A stretch of 64,000 bases of DNA from Polaribacter sp. Z022 (GTDB taxonomy: Bacteria > Bacteroidota > Bacteroidia > Flavobacteriales > Flavobacteriaceae): NCBI RefSeq assembly GCF_023555495.1, contig NZ_JALCZO010000002.1:372001-436000 (forward strand). Reading direction: 5' to 3'. Numbering within the stretch: the stretch's first letter is position 1; every line of letters starts with the position of its first letter. The notes below the pieces were generated by a model. The model was not told the origin of the DNA. It was given only the letters and a program-made list of their open reading frames with translations, and did no database searches. Shown piece by piece: positions 10,002-19,079 of this stretch. Position numbers and translations under genes: made by a program.

Positions 10002-11290
10002 TGATAAAAAAAGTTATTTACATTTTAGGACAAAACCATAGAAATCCATCTTTAAAAACTAATTATGAGTTTTTAAAAAAATCTGAAAAATGGTCTTTAG
10101 AAAAACTAGAAGAATATCAACTTAAAAAGTTGCAAAAGCTTTTAAAAACAGCTTATAAGCATTCTGAATTTTATAGATTAAAATATGATGAATTAAAAGT
10201 TGATATAAATGATATAAAATCATTAGAAGATCTAAAAAAAATTCCTGTAACTACTAAAAATGATCTAATAAATTTTACCGATAAAATTCAAACTAATTTA
10301 AAATTTAAAAAGACATTTTTGGCAACTACTTCTGGTAGTTCAGGAGAATCATTACGATTTTTTAGAGATGAACATGCAGACTCTTTTAATAGGGCTTCAA
10401 TAGAAAGAGGATATTCTTGGTTTGGTATTAAACCTTGGGAAAGGAATGGATATTTTTGGGGATTTAATTTTTCTGTTTCCAAACAAATAAAAAATAAATT
10501 TTTAGATTTTCTTCAAAATAGATTTAGAATATTTAGTTATGAAGAAAAAGCTCTTAAAAATTTTATTAAAAAATCTAAAAAAGCTAAATATATTCATGGG
10601 TATTCTTCTATGATATATCACACTGCTGTTTTAATTAATAAATTAAATTTATCAAAACCAAAGAACATTAAATTAATTAAAGGAACTTCAGAAAAAGTTT
10701 TTGATAGCTATAAACCAGAGATAAAAAAAGCTTTTGGTATTGATATTATTAGTGAATATGGAGCAACTGAGTCAGGTATAATTGCTTTCGAATGCAAAAA
10801 TGGAAATATGCATTTAAATATGGAAGGTGTTGTAGTTGAACAAGTTGATGATGAAATTTTGGTTACTAATTTACAAATGCTTTCTTTTCCTATAATACGT
10901 TACAAAATAGGAGATTATATTTCTTTAGCTCCAAGAGATAAAAAATGTTCTTGTGGAAAAGAACACTTAATTTTAGAAGAAGTTACTGGTAGAATTGGTG
11001 AAAATGTTTACGGGTTTAAAAACACTTATCCGAGTTTATACTTTTATTACATATTTAAAAATTTATCAAAAAAAGAAGGAGTATTTTTAAACTATCAAGT
11101 TATTCAGTATAAAAAAGGAAATTTAGTTTTTTTAATAGAAAGTAAAATTAATATTGATGTTGAAAAAAAATTAATTAATGAGATTGTAAAATATTTTAAA
11201 AAAGATATTAATTTTGAAATTAAACAGCAATCCAATTTTGTTTATAATAAAGGAAAATTGAAAAATTTTATTTCAAAAATAAATGAATAA
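10001..11290 (+). CDS. CapK/PaaK-like adenylate-forming enzyme of polysaccharide cluster
   Basis: 429 residues of the phenylacetate-CoA ligase/CapK family. Visible motifs are the ATP-phosphate loop FLATTSGSSGESLRFF (about 106-121), ISEYGATESGIIAFE (about 247-261) and RYKIGDYISLAP near 300, plus a small cysteine pair KCSCGKEH that resembles the metal-binding insert of CapK-like proteins. Family members activate a carboxylate as an acyl-adenylate. In capsule and O-antigen clusters they are common but their substrate is seldom known; acyl or amino-acid decoration of a sugar is a reasonable inference. The start overlaps the previous stop by one base and the end overlaps the GT2 gene by 8 bp. Confidence 0.78.
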   Translation: MIKKVIYILGQNHRNPSLKTNYEFLKKSEKWSLEKLEEYQLKKLQKLLKTAYKHSEFYRLKYDELKVDINDIKSLEDLKKIPVTTKNDLINFTDKIQTNLKFKKTFLATTSGSSGESLRFFRDEHADSFNRASIERGYSWFGIKPWERNGYFWGFNFSVSKQIKNKFLDFLQNRFRIFSYEEKALKNFIKKSKKAKYIHGYSSMIYHTAVLINKLNLSKPKNIKLIKGTSEKVFDSYKPEIKKAFGIDIISEYGATESGIIAFECKNGNMHLNMEGVVVEQVDDEILVTNLQMLSFPIIRYKIGDYISLAPRDKKCSCGKEHLILEEVTGRIGENVYGFKNTYPSLYFYYIFKNLSKKEGVFLNYQVIQYKKGNLVFLIESKINIDVEKKLINEIVKYFKKDINFEIKQQSNFVYNKGKLKNFISKINE

Positions 11291-12026
11291 TCTTGTTTCT
11301 ATTATTACTGCTAATTATAATTCTGAGAAATTTATTTCTCAAACAATTCAGAGTGTTTTAGATCAGACTTATAAAAATTGGGAAATGATTATTGTAGATG
11401 ATCTTTCTACAGATTCTAGTGTACCAATTATTAATTCTTATAGTAAAAAAGACGTTAGAATTAAATTGCATCAATTAAAAGAAAATTCTGGTGCTGCTGT
11501 AGCTAGAAATAAAGCTATATCATTGGCAACTGGTAATTTTATTGCTTTTTTAGATAGTGATGATTTATGGTTACCTAAAAAGTTAGAATTGCAAATAAAC
11601 TTTATGGTTAAAAATAATTATTCATTATGTTATACTTCTTATGAAGTGATAAATGAAAGTGGAGTTTTAACTAACAAAACAATTATGTGTAAAAATAAGT
11701 TAGACTATAATAGAATGTTACATTCTAATGAAATTGGTTGTTTAACTGCAGTTTACAATAAAGATATTTTAGGAAAAGTTTTTATGCCTGAAGTTAGAAA
11801 GAGACAAGATTATGGTTTGTGGTTAAAAATATTAAGAACAGAAGCTTACGCTTTTGGTTTAACAGAAGTTTTAGCTCAGTACAGAGACAGAAGTGCATCT
11901 ATTTCAAACAATAAAATTGAAATGTTAAAATGGAATTGGAATTTATTTAAAAATGTAGAAAAATTATCTTACTTTCGAGCTACATATTATACATTAAGTT
12001 GTGTTATAAATAAATTGCTTAAATGA
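11283..12026 (+). CDS. Glycosyltransferase family 2
   Basis: 247 residues with the GT-A fold signature. The N-terminus reads VSIITANYNSEKFISQTIQS (residues 4-23), then WEMIIVDDLSTDSS (about 33-46) and the metal-binding DxD-like site FLDSDDLWLPKKLEL (about 89-103). Late RQDYGLWLKILR is the usual GT2 acceptor-side segment. It is an inverting transferase acting at the cytoplasmic face of the membrane. It overlaps both neighbours (8 bp and 4 bp) and directly precedes the initiating sugar-phosphate transferase, so it could add the second sugar, though that order is inference. Confidence 0.88.
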   Translation: MNNLVSIITANYNSEKFISQTIQSVLDQTYKNWEMIIVDDLSTDSSVPIINSYSKKDVRIKLHQLKENSGAAVARNKAISLATGNFIAFLDSDDLWLPKKLELQINFMVKNNYSLCYTSYEVINESGVLTNKTIMCKNKLDYNRMLHSNEIGCLTAVYNKDILGKVFMPEVRKRQDYGLWLKILRTEAYAFGLTEVLAQYRDRSASISNNKIEMLKWNWNLFKNVEKLSYFRATYYTLSCVINKLLK

Positions 12027-13402
12027 TTTCAAAATCATATTATAATATTTCTGAAAGAAAAGTACTATTAAGAATTTTTGATATCTTAATTTTTACTGTT
12101 AGTCTTTTTCTTGCTTCTAATTTTTTAAATTTTAATTACATAATTTTTTCTAATGAATATATTTTAAACTGGTTATTATTATTAGTTTTTTATCATTTAA
12201 TTTTTGGGGAAATTTTTCAATTATATAATTTAAATGTTTCTAATAATAGATATACAGTTGTAAGAAGTGTAACATTAACTGCTTTTTTTACAACTATTTT
12301 TTACATTTTTACACCATATATTTCGCCTGTATTACCTAGTAATAGATTGCAAATTGTTTATTTGTTTTTGATACTTTCTTTTCCGGTTATTATTTGGAGA
12401 TTTCTATATATGTGGTTAATATTTTCTCCAAAATATTTTAAAAGTGTAGTTTTTATTGGAAAGTCTGATAAGATTAAAGGGTTACTTAGACATGTAAAAA
12501 AAGACAATATTCATAATTTATCTGCCTATTTATCTGATAAAAAAGTAGATAATATTAAAGGGTTTAATGATATTAATAAAGTGAAGTTATCATCTTTAAT
12601 TGAAGATACTAGTATTACAGAAGTTATTGTATCCATTAAAGGATTATCTTCTGAAATAATTAACTCTTTAAATAAAGAACTAGTTTTATTATTTGAAAAA
12701 GGAGTAAATATTGTAAGTTTTGAAACTTTTTATGAAGAAATTACACTAAGAGTCCCAAAAGAGTATTTAAAAAATAACTTTTATAAGCACCTAAGTTTTA
12801 GTAAGAATAATAACAGTCGTTTTTATCAATTTGGATTAAGATTTACAGACATTGTGTTTTCAGTATTTGGCTTAATAGCTTTCTTAGTTTTAATTCCTTT
12901 TCTTTTAATAGGAAATGTAATAGGTAATAGAGGTAGTCTATTTTATAGTCAAGAAAGAGTTGGTCAAAATGGAAGAAAATTTAAAATTTTTAAGCTTAGA
13001 TCAATGGTTAAAAATGCCGAATCTAATGGAGCAGTTTGGGCTGTAAAAAATGATAATAGAATTACTTCTTTTGGAAAGTTTTTAAGACATACTAGATTAG
13101 ATGAATTTCCTCAGTTTTATAATATTTTAATAGGAGATATGAGTATTATTGGTCCAAGACCAGAAAGACCAGAATTTGTTAGTGATTTAGAAAAACAAAT
13201 ACCATTTTATGCTATAAGAAATGTTGTTAGACCTGGTTTAACAGGTTGGGATCAAGTTAATTATCCTTATGCTAATACTATAGAAGAACAAGAAATAAAA
13301 TTACGTTACGATTTATATTATATTAAAGAAAGAAGTGCTTTTTTAGACTTTAAAATTTTAATAAAAACAATAACTACAGTTTTATTTTTTAGAGGCCAAT
13401 AA
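12023..13402 (+). CDS. Polyprenyl-phosphate sugar-1-phosphate transferase (WcaJ/WbaP-like)
   Basis: 459 residues. The N-terminal half has four predicted membrane helices, then a soluble CoA-binding-like region (about 135-240), a re-entrant hydrophobic helix (about 273-300) and the catalytic bacterial sugar transferase domain: GQNGRKFKIFKLRSM (about 314-328), TRLDEFPQFYNILIGDMS (about 353-370), IGPRPERPEF and RPGLTGWDQVNY. This enzyme puts the first sugar phosphate on undecaprenyl phosphate and so starts the glycan made by the cluster. It is the last gene of the + strand run and its 3' end overlaps the convergent DUF4105 gene by 21 bp, leaving no room for a normal terminator between them. Confidence 0.9.
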   Translation: MISKSYYNISERKVLLRIFDILIFTVSLFLASNFLNFNYIIFSNEYILNWLLLLVFYHLIFGEIFQLYNLNVSNNRYTVVRSVTLTAFFTTIFYIFTPYISPVLPSNRLQIVYLFLILSFPVIIWRFLYMWLIFSPKYFKSVVFIGKSDKIKGLLRHVKKDNIHNLSAYLSDKKVDNIKGFNDINKVKLSSLIEDTSITEVIVSIKGLSSEIINSLNKELVLLFEKGVNIVSFETFYEEITLRVPKEYLKNNFYKHLSFSKNNNSRFYQFGLRFTDIVFSVFGLIAFLVLIPFLLIGNVIGNRGSLFYSQERVGQNGRKFKIFKLRSMVKNAESNGAVWAVKNDNRITSFGKFLRHTRLDEFPQFYNILIGDMSIIGPRPERPEFVSDLEKQIPFYAIRNVVRPGLTGWDQVNYPYANTIEEQEIKLRYDLYYIKERSAFLDFKILIKTITTVLFFRGQ

Positions 13403-14554
13403 ACTCTTGTGTAAGTATAAATACCTTGTAAAAAGTAATACTAATAAAGGTATAACTGCTAAAGGAAATACTTGAATTTTAGCAATCCATATTAAAGGAA
13501 TTAATGCCATAAAAATTAAAAGTACCAATAAATAACTTCGAATCCATTTTGATAGATTGTTTTTAAGTAATAAAAATGCTATTATTAAATTTGGTACAAA
13601 TGCCCATAAAAAATTTAAATTATTTGGTGCTGTAGAATGGCTTGAGAAAAACCACAGAAAAATAATAACTGCTCCAATTAATCCAGTAATAAAGAATAAA
13701 ATAAAATCTAATATTTTAGTTCTTTTACCTTTTTTATTATCTATATAGGTTATAAATATCCCTAAAAATGCAATTATAGTAAATACTAAAAAAGGGCTGA
13801 TTGTTGAAGGTTTAGGCTCTTTTTCTGAAAATCTTAAAAGTGTATTTTCTTTTTTTATTAATTTATTTTTATCTAATAAGGTAGCATTTTTAAAAGATGT
13901 ATAAACATAATCTGGCAAATACATATATTCGTTAAAAGTTGCCTTTTTATCTAAAGACATACCTGCAATTAAATTCAAACCAAATGTGCCCCAAGAATTC
14001 CAATGAATTTCTTTATTGGTTAGTTGTCTAAAAGTTAATTCTTTTTGTTTATTATTATCATTAAAATGAACTTTAGAACCTAAAATGTTTTTTGTGATAT
14101 CTCTTAATTTGGTAGCACAATTATCAAAATAAGGATCATAAAGATAATTTCTGTTTTTTGGAGTTGCATTCGTTTCTAAAAATATAAAATAGTCTTGTTT
14201 TTCTTGCTGTGTTAAGTTTAATATTTGTTCTTTTAACCAACGTTTATCCCTTTTATAACTTGCTAAAAAGTATTTAAATTCGTAGCGAGCCAAACTATAA
14301 ATCATATTTCCTTTAGCAAAATTTAAAAGAAAGTTTGGTTGATTAAAATCAAACATCCCATAGTTGTAAATTAAGTCTAAATTTAAAACAGGATCTTTAA
14401 CTCTAATGGCAGAATGCCCAAATGCTTCATATAATTCTTCTCCAGGTCCAGCAGTTATAATACTAATTTCAGAATAAACAGAAAGCTGAACTTGAGCTTT
14501 TAATGGAGAATAAATAGAAAAAAATAAAAATATGAAGATGTATTTTTTAATCAT
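13382..14554 (-). CDS. Lnb-like / DUF4105 envelope protein
   Basis: 390 residues with an N-terminal signal sequence (hydrophobic residues 4-18, then LKAQ), a periplasmic domain and about four C-terminal membrane helices. The periplasmic part has YEAFGHSAIRVKDP (about 43-56) and YDPYFDNCATKLRDI (about 139-153), the conserved His and Cys of the DUF4105/Lnb family. Family knowledge: Bacteroides Lnb was reported to N-acylate lipoproteins in place of Lnt, using a Cys-His pair. That role is a transfer by homology. It is preceded by only 5 bp after a PorV/PorQ gene and probably co-transcribed with it. Confidence 0.75.
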   Translation of the reverse strand: MIKKYIFIFLFFSIYSPLKAQVQLSVYSEISIITAGPGEELYEAFGHSAIRVKDPVLNLDLIYNYGMFDFNQPNFLLNFAKGNMIYSLARYEFKYFLASYKRDKRWLKEQILNLTQQEKQDYFIFLETNATPKNRNYLYDPYFDNCATKLRDITKNILGSKVHFNDNNKQKELTFRQLTNKEIHWNSWGTFGLNLIAGMSLDKKATFNEYMYLPDYVYTSFKNATLLDKNKLIKKENTLLRFSEKEPKPSTISPFLVFTIIAFLGIFITYIDNKKGKRTKILDFILFFITGLIGAVIIFLWFFSSHSTAPNNLNFLWAFVPNLIIAFLLLKNNLSKWIRSYLLVLLIFMALIPLIWIAKIQVFPLAVIPLLVLLFTRYLYLHKSLLASKK

Positions 14555-14559
14555 AATTA

Positions 14560-15630
14560 TTATCGTCTAAAAAAACTATAATCTACTGTAATAGAAAAAA
14601 TATTAGAATATAAAGCATTACCAACGCTTCCAATATTTGTTAAAGCATAATCTAATTTAATTCCATTATACTTAAAACCGATACCAAAATTTGGCTGTAA
14701 TGAAAGAGATTTTGTGTTATCAAATTCTGTTATGTATTGAAAATTACCTACCCCAGTTCTTAAATACACTAAATCATCAAAATTTAATTGAAAACCTACT
14801 GCAGGATCAACACTTAAAGCATCAGAAGAAAATAAATCATTTGTTTTTGCAAATCGAATATTGGCATTTATTTCTGTTAACAAATTAAAAAAGAGACCTA
14901 ATTTCCAAATTTTAGCAACTCCTAATTGTACTTTAGGTTTTGTTACTTCTGTTGTTTCTGGTAATTCTTGATTTTGACCAGGAATAGCATCTTTTATCTT
15001 ATTAAACTCATCTTCATTAATAGCCCAACTATTAAAAGTTGTAGTAATATCTCTAGCCATTAATCCAAATTTCCATGTATTTCTTTCAAATTGAATTCCG
15101 GCATCAAAACCAAAACCCCAAGAAGAAGCAAAATCACCAATAATTCTTCTAACAATTTTAGCATTTACACCAAATTTTACATCCTTAAAAAGTAAGTTTC
15201 TAGCATAAGCAAAATTAAATGCATAATCTGCAGAAGAAAAAAGACTAATTCTATTAAAATCTATGTTTCCATTACTATCAATTAATTCTGTAGTATTCAT
15301 TATATCATCAACACCAAAACGAATTACAGAGATTCCTACAGCACTTTGTTTATCTATTGGCATTGCAAAACTAGCATGATTGTAATTTGCAATTCCTGCA
15401 AAATAAGAAGCATGCATTAATGAACCTTGATAATCTTCTATACCAACTAAACCTGCAGGATTCCAATAAATAGAATTAACATCGTTTGTAGTTGCAACAA
15501 TGCTTTTGCTCATTCCTAATCCAGCAGCATCAACACCTATTGTTAAAAATTCATTAGAATAACTTCTAAATGCTTGTGCAGATAAAAAAAACGGAGTGAG
15601 AAGTACTAAAAGTAATATTTTGTGTTTCAA
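14560..15630 (-). CDS. PorV/PorQ family outer-membrane protein
   Basis: 356 residues with signal peptide (about 1-19, ending FLSAQA). The N-terminal part AFRSYSNEFLTIGVDAAGLG and NDVNSIYWNPAGLVGI are the hallmark of the PorV/PorQ (UPF0164-like) beta-barrel family, related to FadL-type porins. The rest alternates short amphipathic strands and turns and ends with an aromatic residue pattern (YSFFRR). PorV and PorQ are attachment-complex or shuttle parts of the type IX secretion system; this family also has many paralogues of unknown job, so I do not name it PorV. It lies upstream of the DUF4105 gene in the same direction. Confidence 0.75.
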   Translation of the reverse strand: MKHKILLLVLLTPFFLSAQAFRSYSNEFLTIGVDAAGLGMSKSIVATTNDVNSIYWNPAGLVGIEDYQGSLMHASYFAGIANYNHASFAMPIDKQSAVGISVIRFGVDDIMNTTELIDSNGNIDFNRISLFSSADYAFNFAYARNLLFKDVKFGVNAKIVRRIIGDFASSWGFGFDAGIQFERNTWKFGLMARDITTTFNSWAINEDEFNKIKDAIPGQNQELPETTEVTKPKVQLGVAKIWKLGLFFNLLTEINANIRFAKTNDLFSSDALSVDPAVGFQLNFDDLVYLRTGVGNFQYITEFDNTKSLSLQPNFGIGFKYNGIKLDYALTNIGSVGNALYSNIFSITVDYSFFRR

Positions 15631-15700
15631 ATGGCGAAAATTATCTATAACAAATATCTAAAAACATACTAAAATAACACTAGTTTTTTAAAGATATTGT

Positions 15701-16684
15701 TTACAATAGTTTAATCTGAATGTTTTCTCGAATAAATCTTTCTATTCTGAGTTCTAACCAAGTATTTTCTGAAGGTTTAAAAGAGGACATAAAACCAACA
15801 TGACCACCATAATTTGGACCTTCAAAGAAAAAAACTTCAGAATTATGAGCTTCATCAAAGGGAAAACATTCTTTAGATAAAAAAGAATCGTCTTTAGCAT
15901 TTATTAGCAACGTTGGTTTTGTAATTTTTGATAGAAAAGGTTTAGAACTTGCTTTTTCCCAATAATCTTCTGGACTTTCAAAACCAAATATAGGTACAGT
16001 ATATAAATGTTCTAAATGTTTAAATTTTGTAGCTTTAAATAGTTGATTCTTATCTAAATTATATTCTGGAAACTTAAAAGATTTTTCTAAAACTTTGTTT
16101 TTCATTGTTTTAAAAAACATTTCTATGTATAATTTGTTTTTTAGTTTATCCATTTCTAATTCAGCAGAAGCAATATCTATAGGAACAGAAACTGCAATAC
16201 CTCCTTGTATTTTTGGATTTATATTTTCAGCTTGTTCACCTATATATTTAAGTGTTAAATTTCCTCCTAAACTAAAGCCAATAATAATTAAATTTTCATA
16301 ACTATAATTCTCTAAAAGATAATTTACTACAAAATCTACATCTTCTGTTTTACCACTATGATAGGTGCTTAAAAGTAAATTATCTTCTCCAGAACAACCT
16401 CTTAAATTAAAACAAACAGTATCTAATCCTTTTTTATTTAGGTGATTAGAGTTGGATGCAATGTATTTAGATTCTGAACTACCTTCTAAACCATGAATTA
16501 ATAAAACCAATGTTTTAGATCCTACAATAGAAAAATCTAAATCTATAAAATCTTCATCCCAAGTAGTAATTCTTTTTCTAGAATAATTACAAGTATCTTT
16601 CATAAAAATGGGTCTGTACATTGTGTTAAAATGTCCATTTTTAAATGGTAAAGTAGGAGAGAAGTCTGATGTAAAAACAGGCAT
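15701..16684 (-). CDS. YheT-family alpha/beta hydrolase
   Basis: 327 residues. The opening FTSDFSPTLPFKNGHFNTMY (residues 4-23) is the YheT/EMB8 N-terminus. The hydrolase core shows oxyanion loop LIHGLEGSSESKYI (about 62-75), nucleophile elbow IIGFSLGGNLTLKY (Ser in GFSLGG, about 137-142), acid near LINAKDDSFL and catalytic His in NYGGHVGF near residue 294. The family acts on esters, possibly lipids; no substrate is established. Monocistronic by appearance, divergent from pssA. Confidence 0.85.
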   Translation of the reverse strand: MPVFTSDFSPTLPFKNGHFNTMYRPIFMKDTCNYSRKRITTWDEDFIDLDFSIVGSKTLVLLIHGLEGSSESKYIASNSNHLNKKGLDTVCFNLRGCSGEDNLLLSTYHSGKTEDVDFVVNYLLENYSYENLIIIGFSLGGNLTLKYIGEQAENINPKIQGGIAVSVPIDIASAELEMDKLKNKLYIEMFFKTMKNKVLEKSFKFPEYNLDKNQLFKATKFKHLEHLYTVPIFGFESPEDYWEKASSKPFLSKITKPTLLINAKDDSFLSKECFPFDEAHNSEVFFFEGPNYGGHVGFMSSFKPSENTWLELRIERFIRENIQIKLL

Positions 16685-16776
16685 AGAAATTCTTTCTTAC
16701 AAATATGACAAAAAAACTGCAATTTAGAAAACCAACAAATTTTGATTTCTTATTTTAGCTTTTCAATTAATTTAAC

Positions 16777-17532
16777 ATGAACATTAAAAAGCACATTCCT
16801 AATTTATTAACTTTAGGTAATTTATTTTGTGGAACAATTGCTACAATTTTAGCCGTAAACGGAAACTTTACAGGAGCAGGTTTATTTGTTATTTTAGGAA
16901 TTATTTTTGACTTTTTTGATGGTTTTGCTGCTCGTTTACTAAACGTTACTGGTGAGTTAGGTAAACAATTAGATTCTTTGGCAGATATGGTTACAAGTGG
17001 TGTTGTACCAGGAATTATTATGTTTAAATTATTATCTACAAATAATAAATTAGGTTCTTTTTCTGAAAATACTGAGTTTATGAGTTGGAGTGGATTTCAG
17101 TTTGAACCTATTCAAATTTTAGGTTTATTATTAACTTTAGGAGCATGTTATAGATTAGCAAAGTTTAACATTGATACTAGACAATCAGACTCTTTTATAG
17201 GATTACCAACACCTGCAATGAGTTTGTTTGTAATTTCTTTGCCCTTAATTTTAGAATATTCAGATATTGAATTTGTACATCAATTAATTACAAATAATTA
17301 CTTTTTAATTGCAATAACAGTAGTTTTAACTTATTTAATGAATGCAGAAATACCTTTATTTTCTTTAAAGTTTAAAGACTTTTCAGTAAAAAATAATTTA
17401 ATGAAGTATTTGTTTTTATTAGCTTCCTTATTAATGATTACTTTCTTGGAGTATATTTCTATACCTTTAATAATTATACTTTATGTAGCTTTATCAGTAA
17501 TTAGTAATTATGGACAAAAAACATCAGTTTAA
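16777..17532 (+). CDS. pssA: CDP-diacylglycerol-serine O-phosphatidyltransferase
   Basis: Makes phosphatidylserine, precursor of phosphatidylethanolamine, in the inner membrane. 251 residues with about seven membrane helices. The CDP-alcohol phosphatidyltransferase signature is complete: FFDGFAARLLNVTGELGKQL followed by DSLADMVTSG (about residues 46-75), corresponding to D-G-x2-A-R-x8-G-x3-D-x3-D. The early LPNLLTLGNLFCG segment is typical of bacterial PssA type II. The 3' end overlaps the start of a VOC-family gene by 23 bp. Confidence 0.93.
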   Translation: MNIKKHIPNLLTLGNLFCGTIATILAVNGNFTGAGLFVILGIIFDFFDGFAARLLNVTGELGKQLDSLADMVTSGVVPGIIMFKLLSTNNKLGSFSENTEFMSWSGFQFEPIQILGLLLTLGACYRLAKFNIDTRQSDSFIGLPTPAMSLFVISLPLILEYSDIEFVHQLITNNYFLIAITVVLTYLMNAEIPLFSLKFKDFSVKNNLMKYLFLLASLLMITFLEYISIPLIIILYVALSVISNYGQKTSV

Positions 17533-17884
17533 GTCAGTTAGAAGTTTTATAGGAGCAAAAAACTTTAATGAATCTAGAAAGTTTTACAAAGAATTGGGTT
17601 TTTCTGAAGTTGTATTATCAGAAAATATGTCGCTTTTTAAAATTGATGAAAAACTGAGTTTTTATCTTCAAAAAGCCTATGTTAAAGATTGGGTAGATAA
17701 TTCAATGCTATTCTTAGAAGTGGGGAATTTAGAAGAATATTTAACAGAACTGAAATCTAAAAAACTTACAGAGAAATTTTCAAATGTTAGATTGTCAGAA
17801 ATTGTAATAAACGAATGGGGAAAAGAATTCTTTTTACATGATTCATCTGGAATTCTTTGGCATTTTGGTAATTTTAAAAATTAA
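17510..17884 (+). CDS. VOC (glyoxalase/bleomycin-resistance) family protein
   Basis: 124 residues forming one vicinal-oxygen-chelate unit: RSFIGAKNFNESRKFYKELG (about 9-28), then FYLQKAYVKDWVDNSMLFLE and a closing FFLHDSSGILWHFGNF. The pattern of two beta-alpha-beta-beta-beta modules is present, but the metal-ligand His/Glu set of true glyoxalase I is not obvious, so no reaction is assigned. The ATG lies inside the end of pssA (23-bp overlap), which implies co-transcription. It converges on lptB, whose stop overlaps by 4 bp. Confidence 0.7.
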   Translation: MDKKHQFKSVRSFIGAKNFNESRKFYKELGFSEVVLSENMSLFKIDEKLSFYLQKAYVKDWVDNSMLFLEVGNLEEYLTELKSKKLTEKFSNVRLSEIVINEWGKEFFLHDSSGILWHFGNFKN

Positions 17885-18618
17885 AAAACTTTCTTTTTCT
17901 TCAATTCAAAATCTTTACCTAAATACACTTTTCTAACCATTTCATCTGCAGCTAATTCTTCTGGAGTTCCGCTTTTTAAAATGCTTCCTTGATACATTAA
18001 ATACGTTTTATCTGTAATAGCTAAAGTTGCTTGTACATCATGATCTGTAATTAAAATACCAATATTTTTATTTTTTAATTGTGCTACAATACTTTGTATA
18101 TCTTCTACAGCAATAGGGTCTACACCAGCAAAAGGTTCATCTAATAAAATAAAATTTGGGTCTGAAGCTAAACAACGAGCAATTTCTGTTCTACGTCTTT
18201 CTCCTCCAGAAAGTAAATCTCCTCTATTTTTACGAACGTGACCAATATTAAATTCTTCTATTAAAGATTCTAATTTTATTTTTTGTTGCTTTTTAGTTAA
18301 GTCTGTAAATTGTAGCACAGACATTATATTATCTTCTACAGATAATTTTCTAAAAACAGAAGCTTCTTGTGCTAAATAACCAATACCTTTTTGGGCACGC
18401 TTATACATGGCATCTTCTGTAATTTCTTCATCATTTAAAAATATTTGACCTGAGTTTGGTTTTATCATACCAACAATCATATAGAAAGAAGTTGTTTTTC
18501 CAGCTCCATTTGGTCCTAAAAGACCAATTATTTCACCTTGTTGAACTTCTAAAGAAATTCCTGTAACAACTTTTCTACTTCCGTAGATTTTTTCAATATT
18601 TTCTGCTCTTAAAATCAT
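17881..18618 (-). CDS. lptB: LPS export ABC transporter ATP-binding protein
   Basis: 245 residues. Motor ATPase of the LptB2FG complex that extracts LPS from the inner membrane. Walker A GPNGAGKTT (residues 35-43), Q-loop YLAQEAS, ABC signature LSGGERRRTEIARCL near 136-150, Walker B ILLDEPFAGVDP and H-loop ITDHDVQ are all intact. SGGERRR and FAGVDP are typical of LptB rather than of generic ABC ATPases. LptF/G are not in the window, as is usual. It lies 113 bp downstream of the CXXC-protein gene and may form a run with tatC and kpsF on the same strand; KpsF serves Kdo synthesis, so the two fit the LPS theme. Confidence 0.92.
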   Translation of the reverse strand: MILRAENIEKIYGSRKVVTGISLEVQQGEIIGLLGPNGAGKTTSFYMIVGMIKPNSGQIFLNDEEITEDAMYKRAQKGIGYLAQEASVFRKLSVEDNIMSVLQFTDLTKKQQKIKLESLIEEFNIGHVRKNRGDLLSGGERRRTEIARCLASDPNFILLDEPFAGVDPIAVEDIQSIVAQLKNKNIGILITDHDVQATLAITDKTYLMYQGSILKSGTPEELAADEMVRKVYLGKDFELKKKKVF

Positions 18619-18731
18619 AAATTAAAAAAATGTTAAACTGTTATATTGATTAACTGTGTAAATGTATCTAATTAACGCTATAAAAATCTTAAAACAATCC
18701 TAAACAATTACACTATTCAACAAATAAACAA

Positions 18732-19079
18732 TTAAATGCTTTCTTCTAAAGCTTCCCAATATTCAACAGCTCTTCTTAAATGAGGAATCATAATTGTACC
18801 TCCAATTAAATTAGCTATAGACATGGTTTCCATCATTTCTTCTTTAGTAACTCCATTTTTCATGGCTGCTTCTAAGTGATATTGTACACAATCATCACAT
18901 CTTAAAACAGCAGAGGCTACTAAACCTAGTAACTCTTTAGTTTTAACAGGTAAATGACCTTCTTTAAATGCGTTTGTATCTAAATTGAAGATTCTTTTTA
19001 TAACTTTATTGTCAGAATCTAAAATTTTATCGTTCATTTTTTCACGATAATCTTTAAATTCTTTAACTTTTTTGTGCAT
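18732..19079 (-). CDS. Carboxymuconolactone decarboxylase / AhpD-like CXXC protein
   Basis: 115 residues of the all-alpha CMD/AhpD family. The redox motif is visible as RCDDCVQYHLEAA (about 69-81), a CxxC followed by His three residues later, as in AhpD-type peroxidase partners, rather than a decarboxylase. The start lies within the end of tatC (17-bp overlap), so it is translated from the same mRNA. Role in peroxide or thiol redox chemistry is inferred from the motif. Confidence 0.82.
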   Translation of the reverse strand: MHKKVKEFKDYREKMNDKILDSDNKVIKRIFNLDTNAFKEGHLPVKTKELLGLVASAVLRCDDCVQYHLEAAMKNGVTKEEMMETMSIANLIGGTIMIPHLRRAVEYWEALEESI

